Notes: generated by a model from the sequence alone, not told the origin. DNA of 15,989 nt from Pseudomonadota bacterium (GCA_021783435.1 JAJXUC010000088.1:1-15989), one strand, 5' to 3'. Positions 1 through 6,954 are shown, numbered from the stretch's first letter. Translations and numbers: made by a program.

Positions 1-300
1 GTGGGCAATGTCAGTCGCCTTGCTGGACCAGGGAGAAATGGTGCCCAGACGTGGCATCACCAGCAGCGCCGGACCCTCGGTCGGGCCGTCGTAGTTCGGT
101 CCATAGCGCAGCAAAGCGGCCAGGCGATTCTGCACGATGGTGTCGGGCTGGCTGTCGGTGACAGCGCAATGCAACAGGCGCGCATCAATGTCGCTCACCA
201 GGGCAGCCAGCCGAGGTTGCTCCGCCTGCAGACGCTGCATGAACGCTCGACGGCGGAATGGCGACAGCGCCCGGGCGCCCTCGAAGGTGGAAATATGCAT
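1..300 (-). CDS. purL: Phosphoribosylformylglycinamidine synthase, N-terminal fragment
   Basis: The first 100 codons of a gene that runs off the left edge. Reading the minus strand from the ATG at 298-300 gives a protein starting MHISTFEGARALSPF and ending in PRLGTISPWSSKATDIAH. This conserved stretch marks the N-terminal PurS-like region of the large, single-chain FGAM synthase of proteobacteria. That enzyme catalyses the ATP- and glutamine-dependent fourth step of purine synthesis (FGAR to FGAM) in the cytosol; the ATPase and glutaminase domains lie outside the window. The ATG is preferred because family members begin a few residues before a similar F-x-G-x-x-A-L-S motif. No clear Shine-Dalgarno is seen before it, so the start is likely but not proven. 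The gene is divergent from map. Confidence 0.9.
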   Translation of the reverse strand, partial: MHISTFEGARALSPFRRRAFMQRLQAEQPRLAALVSDIDARLLHCAVTDSQPDTIVQNRLAALLRYGPNYDGPTEGPALLVMPRLGTISPWSSKATDIAH

Positions 301-433
301 GGACGGCGCGTGCGAAGTGGACAAGCTTGATGGAATGCAGGTGGAAGGAAAGGGCAGCAAGCACGCCGGCCCCGGGCGTCACGGCGTGGAGAGGGCGATG
401 GATGCCGGAGCAGGCCGAGCTTGCGCGCAGCGC

Positions 434-439
434 ATTTTA
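434..439 (-). promoter_or_regulatory. Candidate -10 box for purL
   Basis: On the minus strand the hexamer TAAAAT matches the sigma-70 consensus at five of six positions, in otherwise GC-rich DNA. It lies about 130 bases before the purL ATG. The expected -35 position falls in the left arm of the 457-495 inverted repeat and has no recognisable TTGACA-like hexamer. A promoter here may therefore need an activator, or the box may be chance. Confidence 0.3.
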
Positions 440-456
440 GGGTGCCACCCTGCGAT

Positions 457-495
457 GCATGCGGCCGCCGGCTCCATGCCTGCCGAGCCGCATGC
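457..495. repeat. 9-bp inverted repeat in the purL-map divergent region
   Basis: The arms GCATGCGGC (457-465) and GCCGCATGC (487-495) are perfect reverse complements separated by 21 bases. The left arm sits where the purL -35 would be. The spacer and right arm cover the -35 to -20 zone of the candidate map promoter. This placement would suit a shared operator. An RNA hairpin role is less likely, because the repeat lies upstream of the predicted start sites of both genes. Confidence 0.45.
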
Positions 496-508
496 GCGGT
501 GAGATAAT
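480..508 (+). promoter_or_regulatory. Candidate sigma-70 promoter for map
   Basis: GATAAT at 503-508 matches five of six positions of the -10 consensus. It lies 17 bases after a weak -35 (CTGCCG, 480-485; three of six). Transcription would begin near 514-516, only about 2-4 bases before the map ATG at 518. No Shine-Dalgarno precedes that ATG, which agrees with a leaderless or nearly leaderless message. Confidence 0.4.
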
Positions 509-517
509 GCATCCACC

Positions 518-1336
518 ATGAGTATTTCGATCAAAACCCCTGACGATATCGCCAAGATGCGGGTCGCCGGCCGGCTCGGCTCCGAGGTGCTGGACTACCT
601 CACGCCGCATGTGAAACCCGGCATCACCACGCGCGAGCTCGACCGCCTGGCGCACGATTACATCGTCAATGTGCAGCAGGCCATTCCTGCCCCGCTGAAC
701 TATGCGCCTCCGGGCTACACGCCCTACCCGGCGTCCATCTGCACCTCGGTGAACCATGTGGTCTGCCACGGCATTCCTGGCGACAAGGTGCTGAAGGACG
801 GTGACGTCATCAACATCGACGTCACCGTCATCAAGCACGGTTTTCATGGCGACACCAGTCGCATGTTTCTGGTCGGCAAGGTGCCTGGCCATGTGCAGCG
901 CCTCTGCCAGACGACGTATGAAGCCATGTGGCACGGCATCGTGCGGGTGCGGCCGGGCATTCGTCTGGGCGACATCGGCCATGCCATTCAGGTTTTTGCC
1001 GAGGGCGCCGGCTACAGCGTGGTGCGCGAGTTTTGCGGCCATGGCATTGGCCGCATGTTCCACGAAGACCCGCAGGTGCTGCATTACGGCCGCCCGGGAA
1101 CCCTCGAGGAGCTGCGTCCCGGCATGGTTTTCACGATCGAGCCCATGATCAACGCCGGTCGGCGCGACATTCGTGAAATGCCCGACGGCTGGACCATCGT
1201 CACCAAGGATCGCTCGTTGTCGGCGCAATGGGAGCACACCGTTCTGGTCACGGACACGGGCTATGAAGTGCTCACCGTCTCGGCCGGCACACCCGCACCG
1301 CCCGAGTTCGTGCGCGAGTACGCGAACGCTGCCTGA
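518..1336 (+). CDS. map: Methionine aminopeptidase, type I
   Basis: A cytosolic metallopeptidase that removes the initiator methionine from nascent proteins when the next residue is small. The 272-residue length is close to the family's usual 250-275. All five classes of metal ligand expected for the pita-bread fold are visible: D101 (NIDVTVI), D112 (HGDTSRMF), H175 (CGHGIGR), E208 (TIEPM) and E239 (WEHTVLV). The substrate-binding histidines H84 (VCHGIP) and H182 (FHED) are also present. There is no N-terminal zinc-finger extension, so this is type Ia. The ATG at 518 is the natural start, since the family begins with a similar short strand before T-P-x-x-I-x-x-M-R-x-A-G. No Shine-Dalgarno is seen. 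glnD follows after 8 bases, an arrangement also known from enterobacteria. Confidence 0.96.
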   Translation: MSISIKTPDDIAKMRVAGRLGSEVLDYLTPHVKPGITTRELDRLAHDYIVNVQQAIPAPLNYAPPGYTPYPASICTSVNHVVCHGIPGDKVLKDGDVINIDVTVIKHGFHGDTSRMFLVGKVPGHVQRLCQTTYEAMWHGIVRVRPGIRLGDIGHAIQVFAEGAGYSVVREFCGHGIGRMFHEDPQVLHYGRPGTLEELRPGMVFTIEPMINAGRRDIREMPDGWTIVTKDRSLSAQWEHTVLVTDTGYEVLTVSAGTPAPPEFVREYANAA

Positions 1337-1344
1337 AGCGCCCG

Positions 1345-3984
1345 GTGTCCTTCCCGCCCACCAGCCCGACCTTGCCGTCTGCGGTCGTCGTCCCCGAGCC
1401 GTTGTCCACCGCCGACACACGTCGCGCCTGGCGGGATGCGCGGCAGGCGTTGCTGGCCGACTTCACCGTCCACCCACAGCGCGTCAGCGGCCTGCTGCAG
1501 GGCTTGTCACGCGCGGCAGATCAGTCACTGCGAACACTATGGGCCGAGGCTGGAATGCCGTCCGACACCACCCTGCTCGCCGTGGGCGGATTCGGCCGCG
1601 GCGAGTTGTTTCCCTATTCCGACGTGGACGTCCTGATCCTGCTGCCGGATGCCGCTGGGCAGACCACCCAGCAGGCCGCCGAGCGCTTCGTCGCCTCGTG
1701 CTGGGACGCGGGCATCGAAATTGGTCCCAGCGTGCGCACGGTCCAGGCCTGCATCGAGGAGGCCGCGCAGGACGTGACCGTGCAGACCACGCTGCTCGAA
1801 GCGCGCGCCCTGGTCGGCGACGCCGCGCTGGTGCGACGCTTCCGCAAAACCTTCAAGGCGCACCTCGACCCACGTGCCTTCTTCCAGGCGAAGATGCTGG
1901 AAATGCGCCAGCGCCACGCCAAGTTCGAGAACACGCCCTACGCGCTGGAGCCCAATTGCAAGGAAAGCCCCGGCGGCCTGCGCGACCTGCAAATGCTGCT
2001 GTGGGTGGCGCGTGCCGCCCGGTTGGGTGGTAGCTGGCAGCAATTGCGCAAGAGCGGTGTGCTGAGCAGCTATGAAGCCCACAAGATTCAGGCCAACGAG
2101 CGCACCCTCAAACGCATCCGCGCGCATCTGCACCTGGTGGCCGGACGGCGCGAAGACCGCCTGGTGTTCGACCTGCAAACCGCCGTCGCCAGCTCGCTGG
2201 GCCTGAAACCTGACCCGACCAAACGCGCCGGCGAAGGCTTGATGCAGCACTACTACTGGGCCGCCAAGGCGGTGGAGCAGCTCAACCAGATCGTGCTGCT
2301 GACCATCGAAGGCCGGCTCTGGCCGGAACTGGCGGCGCAGCCGGGCGTCCCCATCGCGCAGATCGCGGACATCGAAGACGGCCGTTTCCTCGACAAGGAT
2401 GGCCGCCTCGAACCGGCCGACCTCTCGCTCTACGAGCGCGACCCGCCGGCCATCCTCGAAACCTTCGTGGTGTTCACCCAGGCGCCCGGCATCCGCGGCC
2501 TCACCGCGCCCACGCTGCGCGCGCTCTACCACGCCCGCGAGCGCATGGACGCCGCGTTCTGCCGCAGCCCGCGCAGCCACAGGCTGTTTCTGCGCATCAT
2601 CCAGTCGCCGCAGGGCGTGACCCACGCGCTGCGCCTGATGAACCGCACCAGCGTGCTTGGGCGCTATCTGCGTGTGTTCCGGCGCATCGTCGGGCAGATG
2701 CAGCACGATCTGTTCCACGTCTACACCGTGGATCAGCACATCCTCATGGTGGTGCGCAATGTGCGGCGCTTTTTCATCCTCGAACATGCGCACGAGTATC
2801 TGTTTTGCTCCCAACTCGCCGCCGGCATGGAAAAACCCTGGCGCCTGGTGCTCGCCGCGCTGTTCCACGACATCGCCAAGGGCCGCGGTGGCGATCACTC
2901 CACCCTCGGCACGACCGAGGTGCGGCGCTTCGGCAAAGCCCACGGACTGAGCACCGAAGACACCGAATTCGTCGCCTTCCTGGTCGAGCACCACCTCACC
3001 ATGTCGCGCGTGGCGCAAAAGGAAGACCTGAGCAACCCCGAGGTCGTCACCCGCTTTGCCAGCAGCGTGGGCGACGAGCCCCACCTCACGGCCCTCTACC
3101 TGCTGACCGTGGCGGACATTCGCGGCACCAGCCCCAAGGTGTGGAACGGCTGGAAAGCCAAGCTGCTGGAAGACCTCTACCGCGCCACCCTGCGCGTGCT
3201 CGGCGGCCAGGCACCCAACCCCCAGGCCGAATTGCAGCAGCGCCAGCAGGAAGCACGCCGTCTGCTCAACCTCTACGGCATCGACGAGCATGGCGCCAAG
3301 GCACTGTGGGACACGCTCGATTCGAGCTATTTCCTGCGCCACGAGCCGGCCGACGTCGCCTGGCACACGCGCCAGCTCATGCGCCGCGTGCAAAGCGCCG
3401 ACCCGGTGGTCAGTTCCCGCCTGGCTCCCTTCGGTGAGGGGCTGCAGGTGCTGGTGTACTGCCCTGATCAGCCGGATCTTTTCGCACGCATCTGCGGCTT
3501 TTTCGACAGCCACAATTTCAGCATTCTCGACGCCAAGATTCACACCACCCGCAGCAATTGGGCGCTGGACAGCTTCATCGTGGTCGAGCCGCATCTGTCC
3601 GAGCATTACCGCGAACTCATTTCCATGGTCGAGGTGGAGCTGGCCCGCACCCTGGCCGCGCGCGGGCCGCTGCCCGAGCCTGTGCGCGGCCGCGTGTCGC
3701 GCCGCGTGCGCCATTTCCCGGTGCAGCCGCGCGTGGAACTGCGCCCCGACGATCGCGGCCAGCGCTGGATCCTGAGCGTGCGCGCCAGCGACCGTACCGG
3801 CCTGCTGTTTGCCATCTCCCGGGTGCTGGCAGCGCGTGGCATCAGCGTGCAGTTGGCCAAGATCATGACCCTGGGCGAGCGCGTCGAAGACACCTTTCTG
3901 CTGCAGGCCCAGACGCAGAATCTGGGCAGTGAAAAGTCCCAGATCGCGCTGGAAAACGAGCTGCTCGAAGCGCTGGCGAACTGA
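1345..3984 (+). CDS. glnD: Bifunctional [protein-PII] uridylyltransferase/uridylyl-removing enzyme
   Basis: The cytosolic nitrogen sensor: it adds UMP to PII proteins when glutamine is low and removes it when glutamine is high, which controls glutamine synthetase and nitrogen-regulated transcription. At 879 residues it is about the length of the E. coli protein (890). The domains are in the usual order. A nucleotidyltransferase core has GGFGRGELFPYSDVDVLIL at 81-99, with the aspartates of SDVD as metal ligands. An HD hydrolase has H508-D509 in LFHDIAKGRGGDHS and a later VEHH at 547-550. Two C-terminal ACT domains start near 701 and 808 and should bind glutamine. The start is GTG at 1345, 8 bases after the map stop, with a weak GAAG ahead. 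No in-frame ATG exists before the catalytic core. It is probably cotranscribed with map and ends 24 bases before the convergent cbpM. Confidence 0.97.
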   Translation: MSFPPTSPTLPSAVVVPEPLSTADTRRAWRDARQALLADFTVHPQRVSGLLQGLSRAADQSLRTLWAEAGMPSDTTLLAVGGFGRGELFPYSDVDVLILLPDAAGQTTQQAAERFVASCWDAGIEIGPSVRTVQACIEEAAQDVTVQTTLLEARALVGDAALVRRFRKTFKAHLDPRAFFQAKMLEMRQRHAKFENTPYALEPNCKESPGGLRDLQMLLWVARAARLGGSWQQLRKSGVLSSYEAHKIQANERTLKRIRAHLHLVAGRREDRLVFDLQTAVASSLGLKPDPTKRAGEGLMQHYYWAAKAVEQLNQIVLLTIEGRLWPELAAQPGVPIAQIADIEDGRFLDKDGRLEPADLSLYERDPPAILETFVVFTQAPGIRGLTAPTLRALYHARERMDAAFCRSPRSHRLFLRIIQSPQGVTHALRLMNRTSVLGRYLRVFRRIVGQMQHDLFHVYTVDQHILMVVRNVRRFFILEHAHEYLFCSQLAAGMEKPWRLVLAALFHDIAKGRGGDHSTLGTTEVRRFGKAHGLSTEDTEFVAFLVEHHLTMSRVAQKEDLSNPEVVTRFASSVGDEPHLTALYLLTVADIRGTSPKVWNGWKAKLLEDLYRATLRVLGGQAPNPQAELQQRQQEARRLLNLYGIDEHGAKALWDTLDSSYFLRHEPADVAWHTRQLMRRVQSADPVVSSRLAPFGEGLQVLVYCPDQPDLFARICGFFDSHNFSILDAKIHTTRSNWALDSFIVVEPHLSEHYRELISMVEVELARTLAARGPLPEPVRGRVSRRVRHFPVQPRVELRPDDRGQRWILSVRASDRTGLLFAISRVLAARGISVQLAKIMTLGERVEDTFLLQAQTQNLGSEKSQIALENELLEALAN

Positions 3985-4008
3985 GCGGGGCCGAACCTGC
4001 CGCAGCCG

Positions 4009-4329
4009 TCAGTCGGACACTCCTGCGCGTGTCAGCCGGGCGTGCAGTGCATCGAGTTGCTGCATCAACTCCAGCGCCAGGGCGGCGCCTTCCAGGTTCA
4101 CACCCAGGTCCTGCTGCAGATGCTGCACCTTGCGCGCGGTGAACAGCGCCTGCCCTGAAAAGCGCCAGTCGCTCGGCCGGCGCTGTGCGCCGGGCAGTGG
4201 CTCCAGGATGCCCACTTGCACCAGTTCCATCACCCAGGCTTCGGGTTGGGCACAAGCGCGGGTGAGGTCGCGCAACTCGAGCAACACGCCATCATCCATG
4301 GCCGTGCAGGTCAAAGCATGGGTTTGCAT
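4009..4329 (-). CDS. cbpM: Chaperone modulator CbpM
   Basis: A 106-residue protein whose size, MerR-like helical pattern and position directly behind cbpA identify it as CbpM. In the characterised E. coli system CbpM binds the J domain of CbpA and blocks its co-chaperone and DNA-binding activity. The readable core contains LLELRDLTRAC, then WVMELVQVGILEP, and a helix with ARKVQHLQQDLGVNLEGAAL, which is the usual layout. The ATG at 4327-4329 lies 14 bases after the cbpA stop, so the two genes form one transcript. The Shine-Dalgarno is weak (GGAA about 11 bases upstream), and translation may be coupled to cbpA. It ends convergently with glnD. Confidence 0.88.
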   Translation of the reverse strand: MQTHALTCTAMDDGVLLELRDLTRACAQPEAWVMELVQVGILEPLPGAQRRPSDWRFSGQALFTARKVQHLQQDLGVNLEGAALALELMQQLDALHARLTRAGVSD

Positions 4330-4343
4330 GGTTCATATTCCGG

Positions 4344-5309
4344 TCAAACGCCCAGATGCAGGCGCGGGTTGAAACGCAACTCGGCGGCCAGGCGCTTGTA
4401 GGCCTCCACAGCCTTCGTGCTGTCCGCAGGGGGCAGCACCACCTTGAGTTCGATGTACAGATCGCCCGGTTCCGCGGCTGGCAAACCCCGCCCCTTGAGA
4501 CGCAGCTTGCGTCCGCTTTGCGAACCCGCGGGGATGTTCACATCCACCTTGCCGGCTGGGGTCGGGGCAGTCACCGCGCCGCCCAGCGCCGCTTCCCAGG
4601 GCGCCACCGGCAGGGTGAGATAGAGGTCCTTGTCGACCACGCGGTACCAGGGGTGCGGCCTGAACTGGATTTCGAGGTACAGATCGCCGCTGCGCCCATC
4701 CGGCCCCGGTGCGCCCTGGCCGGCAAGGCGCAGGCGCTGGCCCTCGCGCACACCACGCGGTATTTTCACGTTCAGGCTGCGCTCCTGCATCACGACATGG
4801 CCCGCAGCGTCCACCTGCGGGCTTTGCAGGGTGATGCTGCGCTCGACACCTTGGTAGGTGTCATCTAGATCGATGACGATGCGCGCATGGTGGTCGGCCG
4901 GCCGCGCGGCGCGTGCCGCGTACGCTTGTGACGATCGGCGAGCGCGCTCCGAGCCGCCAAACAACGATTCGAAAAAGTCGCTGAACGCTGCCGCCTCCTC
5001 GGCGTTCATGCCGCGCTCACCATGCGGCGCGGCGTCCGAATACTCGAAGCCACTACCCCAGTCGGGCGGCGGCTGAAAGTCCTGACCTGCCTGAAAACCG
5101 GCACCGAGGCGGTCGTAGGCGGCGCGCTTCTCCGGATCTTTCAGCACCTCGTAGGCCTCGCCCAATTCCTTGAATCGTTCCTCCGCTTGCGGCTCCTTGC
5201 TGACGTCCGGATGGAACTTGCGCGCCAGCTTGCGGTAGGCGCGCTTGATCTCGTCGTCGCCGGCGCCGCGCTCGATGCCCAAAGTTTGGTAGTAGTCCTT
5301 GAATTTCAT
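4344..5309 (-). CDS. cbpA: Curved DNA-binding protein CbpA, DnaJ-family co-chaperone
   Basis: A J-domain co-chaperone of DnaK that also binds curved DNA in E. coli and associates with the nucleoid. The protein has 321 residues. The J domain covers about 4-70 with HPD at 33-35 (RKFHPDVSKEPQAEERFKEL). A Gly/Phe-poor linker follows at about 75-140. Two C-terminal beta domains contain VKIPRGVREGQRLRLAGQG and VNIPAGSQSGRKLRLKGRG. The DnaJ-type cysteine-rich zinc finger is absent, which distinguishes CbpA from DnaJ. The ATG at 5307-5309 (MKFKDYYQTLG) is chosen because it aligns with the family start. A TTG seven codons upstream is the only in-frame alternative. The gene is first in an operon with cbpM, divergent from hsp20, and has a sigma-32-like promoter. 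Confidence 0.93.
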   Translation of the reverse strand: MKFKDYYQTLGIERGAGDDEIKRAYRKLARKFHPDVSKEPQAEERFKELGEAYEVLKDPEKRAAYDRLGAGFQAGQDFQPPPDWGSGFEYSDAAPHGERGMNAEEAAAFSDFFESLFGGSERARRSSQAYAARAARPADHHARIVIDLDDTYQGVERSITLQSPQVDAAGHVVMQERSLNVKIPRGVREGQRLRLAGQGAPGPDGRSGDLYLEIQFRPHPWYRVVDKDLYLTLPVAPWEAALGGAVTAPTPAGKVDVNIPAGSQSGRKLRLKGRGLPAAEPGDLYIELKVVLPPADSTKAVEAYKRLAAELRFNPRLHLGV

Positions 5310-5339
5310 GCGTGTGCTCGCAAATACCAATTCAACAGC

Positions 5340-5368
5340 AAATCGGTTCGACCCTGCCGGGTTTCAAG
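5340..5368 (-). promoter_or_regulatory. Sigma-32 (heat-shock) promoter for cbpA-cbpM
   Basis: On the minus strand the -35 is CTTGAAA (5368-5362), a perfect match to the sigma-32 consensus. After 14 bases comes ACCGATTT (5347-5340), which matches CCCCATnT at five of seven defined positions. The spacing is ideal. Transcription would begin near 5333, giving a leader of about 24 bases to the cbpA ATG. This is the best-supported promoter in the window. Confidence 0.65.
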
Positions 5369-5384
5369 CCCTATTGTGGGACGG

Positions 5385-5414
5385 CTTGGCGGTTGGAGCG
5401 TCTGATCCGCATCA
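5385..5414 (+). promoter_or_regulatory. Weak sigma-32-like promoter candidate for hsp20 genes
   Basis: CTTGGCG (5385-5391, four of seven consensus positions) is followed after 15 bases by CCGCATCA (5407-5414, five of seven). Transcription would begin near 5421, giving a leader of about 118 bases. This is the best heat-shock match seen on the plus strand, but it is clearly weaker than the cbpA promoter opposite and could be chance. Confidence 0.25.
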
Positions 5415-5514
5415 AACCGCGGCCCTCATCGCTTCCGCAATCCAGCCCATCCGCAACGGTCGGTCGTGAGCTTCTTCATCGTTACCGTTGGAGTCGGGCG
5501 AGGTGTCCGACCCC

Positions 5515-5530
5515 CTTCTTGTACAAGGAG
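5515..5530 (+). promoter_or_regulatory. Shine-Dalgarno hairpin, candidate RNA thermometer
   Basis: The Shine-Dalgarno AAGGAG (5525-5530) can pair along its full length with CTTCTT-type bases at 5515-5520. The result is a six-pair stem with the loop GUAC (5521-5524). The pairs are two GC, three AU and one GU wobble, so the stem should be weak enough to melt with rising temperature. The hsp20 ATG at 5539 is 8 bases after the Shine-Dalgarno. Small heat-shock genes are the classic targets of ROSE and fourU thermometers, but this element matches neither consensus exactly. Confidence 0.4.
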
Positions 5531-5538
5531 CACGCATC

Positions 5539-5976
5539 ATGGTTGCAACATTGTTTCGGACCCCGGCGAGCCTGTTCGCCGATCTCGATCGCATTCAGCG
5601 CGAGATGGAGCGCAGCTTCGGCCTGCCCACCAGCATCCGCGCCGCGGGGGGCGCAGCCTTTCCGGCCATCAACATCGGCTCCACGGCCGACGCGGTCGAA
5701 GTCTATGCCTTCGCTCCCGGACTCGACGCCAGCAAACTCGACGTGACGGTCGACAACAACCTGCTGACCCTGGTCGGGGAGCGCAAGCTGGCCGCGCCGC
5801 CCAAGGGAGGCTCGGTCTATGCCGAGGAGCGTTTCGACGGCAGCTTCCGCCGCGTCATCAGCCTGCCCGACGACGTCGACCCGGCGCAGGTCCAGGCCCG
5901 CTACTCCGACGGCGTGTTGCGCGTGCGCATCGCCCGCAAAGCCGCCCTGCAGCCCCGCCGCATCGCCATCAACTGA
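5539..5976 (+). CDS. Small heat-shock protein, Hsp20/alpha-crystallin family (first of pair)
   Basis: An ATP-independent holdase of 145 residues that should bind unfolding proteins in the cytosol and pass them to the DnaK system. The N-terminal arm (1-40) begins MVATLFRTPASLFADLDRIQ. The alpha-crystallin domain covers about 42-135 and includes VEVYAFAPGLDASKLDVTV, and the signature ARYSDGVLRV at 120-129. A C-terminal IAI (142-144) fits the I-x-I motif that links dimers into oligomers. The ATG at 5539 is chosen over one 17 codons upstream because AAGGAG lies 8 bases before it and the family start fits. The next hsp20 begins 16 bases after the stop, so they form an operon. It is divergent from cbpA, consistent with shared heat-shock control. 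Confidence 0.95.
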   Translation: MVATLFRTPASLFADLDRIQREMERSFGLPTSIRAAGGAAFPAINIGSTADAVEVYAFAPGLDASKLDVTVDNNLLTLVGERKLAAPPKGGSVYAEERFDGSFRRVISLPDDVDPAQVQARYSDGVLRVRIARKAALQPRRIAIN

Positions 5977-5992
5977 ACTGGAGGACATCATC

Positions 5993-6382
5993 ATGAGCAC
6001 CGAAGTCGTACAGCGCGAAACCCAGCATGCTCCAACCGCCGCGCGTCAGGCCCAGCCAGTGTCACCGCGCGTTGACATCGTCGAAGATGCCGACGGCATC
6101 ACCTTGTTCGCCGACATGCCCGGCGTGCCGCGCGACGCCTTGCACGTGCAGGTCGAGGGCGACACCCTGACGCTGCGCGGCGACATCGCCATCGCTCTGC
6201 CGCCAGGCATGGACCCGTACTACGCCGAGCTGCGCAGCAGCGCCTGGGAGCGCAGCTTCACGCTGTCGCGTGAACTCGACACCAGCGCCATTGCCGCCAC
6301 GCTGAAGGACGGTGTGCTGGACCTGCGCATCCCCAAGGCCGAGCACGCCAAGCCGCGCAAGGTCGACGTGCAGTTGACCTGA
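5993..6382 (+). CDS. Small heat-shock protein, Hsp20/alpha-crystallin family (second of pair)
   Basis: A 129-residue paralogue directly downstream of the first hsp20, with Shine-Dalgarno TGGAGG 8 bases before the ATG. The N-terminal arm is short and polar, unlike the amphipathic arm of its neighbour. The alpha-crystallin domain (about 25-115) contains DIVEDADGITLFADMPGV and the signature ATLKDGVLDLRIP at 102-114. The C-terminal anchoring motif is V-D-V (124-126) instead of I-x-I, so its assembly may differ. Tandem divergent Hsp20s in one operon often form mixed oligomers, which is a reasonable inference here but not shown. A strong hairpin follows the stop. Confidence 0.94.
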   Translation: MSTEVVQRETQHAPTAARQAQPVSPRVDIVEDADGITLFADMPGVPRDALHVQVEGDTLTLRGDIAIALPPGMDPYYAELRSSAWERSFTLSRELDTSAIAATLKDGVLDLRIPKAEHAKPRKVDVQLT

Positions 6383-6445
6383 GCGCCCCGGGTTGCAGCA
6401 TGGCCGCGACCCGGCACGCGGTCGTGGCAGCCGCGTGACGTGGCA

Positions 6446-6478
6446 GCGACGGCGAGCGGTTTGACCGCTCGCCGTCGC
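6446..6478. terminator. 14-bp perfect hairpin between convergent genes
   Basis: The arms at 6446-6459 and 6465-6478 (GCGACGGCGAGCGG and its complement) are perfectly paired over 14 GC-rich bases around the 5-base loop TTTGA. The hairpin lies 63 bases after the hsp20 stop and 5 bases before the stop codon of the convergent HAD gene, so it could serve both strands. No T-run follows on either strand. It may stop transcription without a U-tract, or act mainly as a 3'-end stabiliser. Confidence 0.6.
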
Positions 6479-6483
6479 GCATG

Positions 6484-6954
6484 TCATGCGCGCAGGGATG
6501 CCACCAGGCGCTGCGGACGCAGCAGCAACTCCAGCGCGTCGTCGATCGAGCGCGTCAGCACATCGGCCGCGGCCAGGGTCGCCGCTGCGCAGCCCTCTTC
6601 GCCCAGCACGGCGATGCCCAACGCGGCGGCTTGCAGCATGCGCGCATCGTTGCGGCCGTTGCCGATCGCCACCACGCCGGCGGCGCCCAGCGCCAGCACA
6701 TAGTCGCGCTTGATGCGGGCCTGATCGGCAGGCGGCAACACATGCAGCCTGCAATCCAGCCCGTCCAGTTGCGCGGCGGCCGTGCCGTTGGTGTCGCCGG
6801 TGACGACATGCACCGTCAGCGCAGCAGCCAGCCGCGCCAGGCGCTCGGCCACCCCGGGCAGGAGCCGGCCGTCACGGGCCAGCGTGCCGTTGAAGTCCAG
6901 CACCAACTGGTCCAGATGCAGGTCGCCGAAGTCGGGAATTTCAAAGCTGAGCAT
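6484..6954 (-). CDS. HAD-superfamily hydrolase, small cap-less type
   Basis: A 156-residue cytosolic protein with all four HAD motifs. Motif I is LDFNGTLA, with the nucleophile D20. Motif II is VTGDT, with T52. K82 is the motif III lysine. GNGRND at 98-103 (motif IV) carries the metal-binding acids. It has no room for a cap domain and resembles the phosphatase core of P-type ATPases, a group often annotated as soluble P-type ATPase-like phosphatases. The usual second acid of motif I (DxD) is N22. Substrate unknown. The ATG at 6952-6954 has only a weak GGGG-type Shine-Dalgarno. It lies 85 bases downstream of pckG on the same strand, so cotranscription is possible. Confidence 0.82.
   Translation of the reverse strand: MLSFEIPDFGDLHLDQLVLDFNGTLARDGRLLPGVAERLARLAAALTVHVVTGDTNGTAAAQLDGLDCRLHVLPPADQARIKRDYVLALGAAGVVAIGNGRNDARMLQAAALGIAVLGEEGCAAATLAAADVLTRSIDDALELLLRPQRLVASLRA

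Noticed and set aside
437..1420. A 327-codon minus-strand open frame antisense to map.
   Set aside because: map is complete with every active-site residue, and the antisense translation is His/Arg/Ala-rich without motifs.
1537..3714. A 725-codon open frame antisense to glnD.
   Set aside because: It is a shadow of glnD's codon pattern; its translation has no recognisable domain while glnD has all its motifs.
5487..5518. GTTGGAG and CCCCCTTC as a heat-shock promoter for hsp20.
   Set aside because: The 17-base spacing is too long and the start site would fall inside the Shine-Dalgarno.
6477..6491. GCGCATG-T-CATGCGC palindrome over the HAD stop codon.
   Set aside because: It overlaps the longer 6446-6478 hairpin and the coding end, so its symmetry is more likely incidental.
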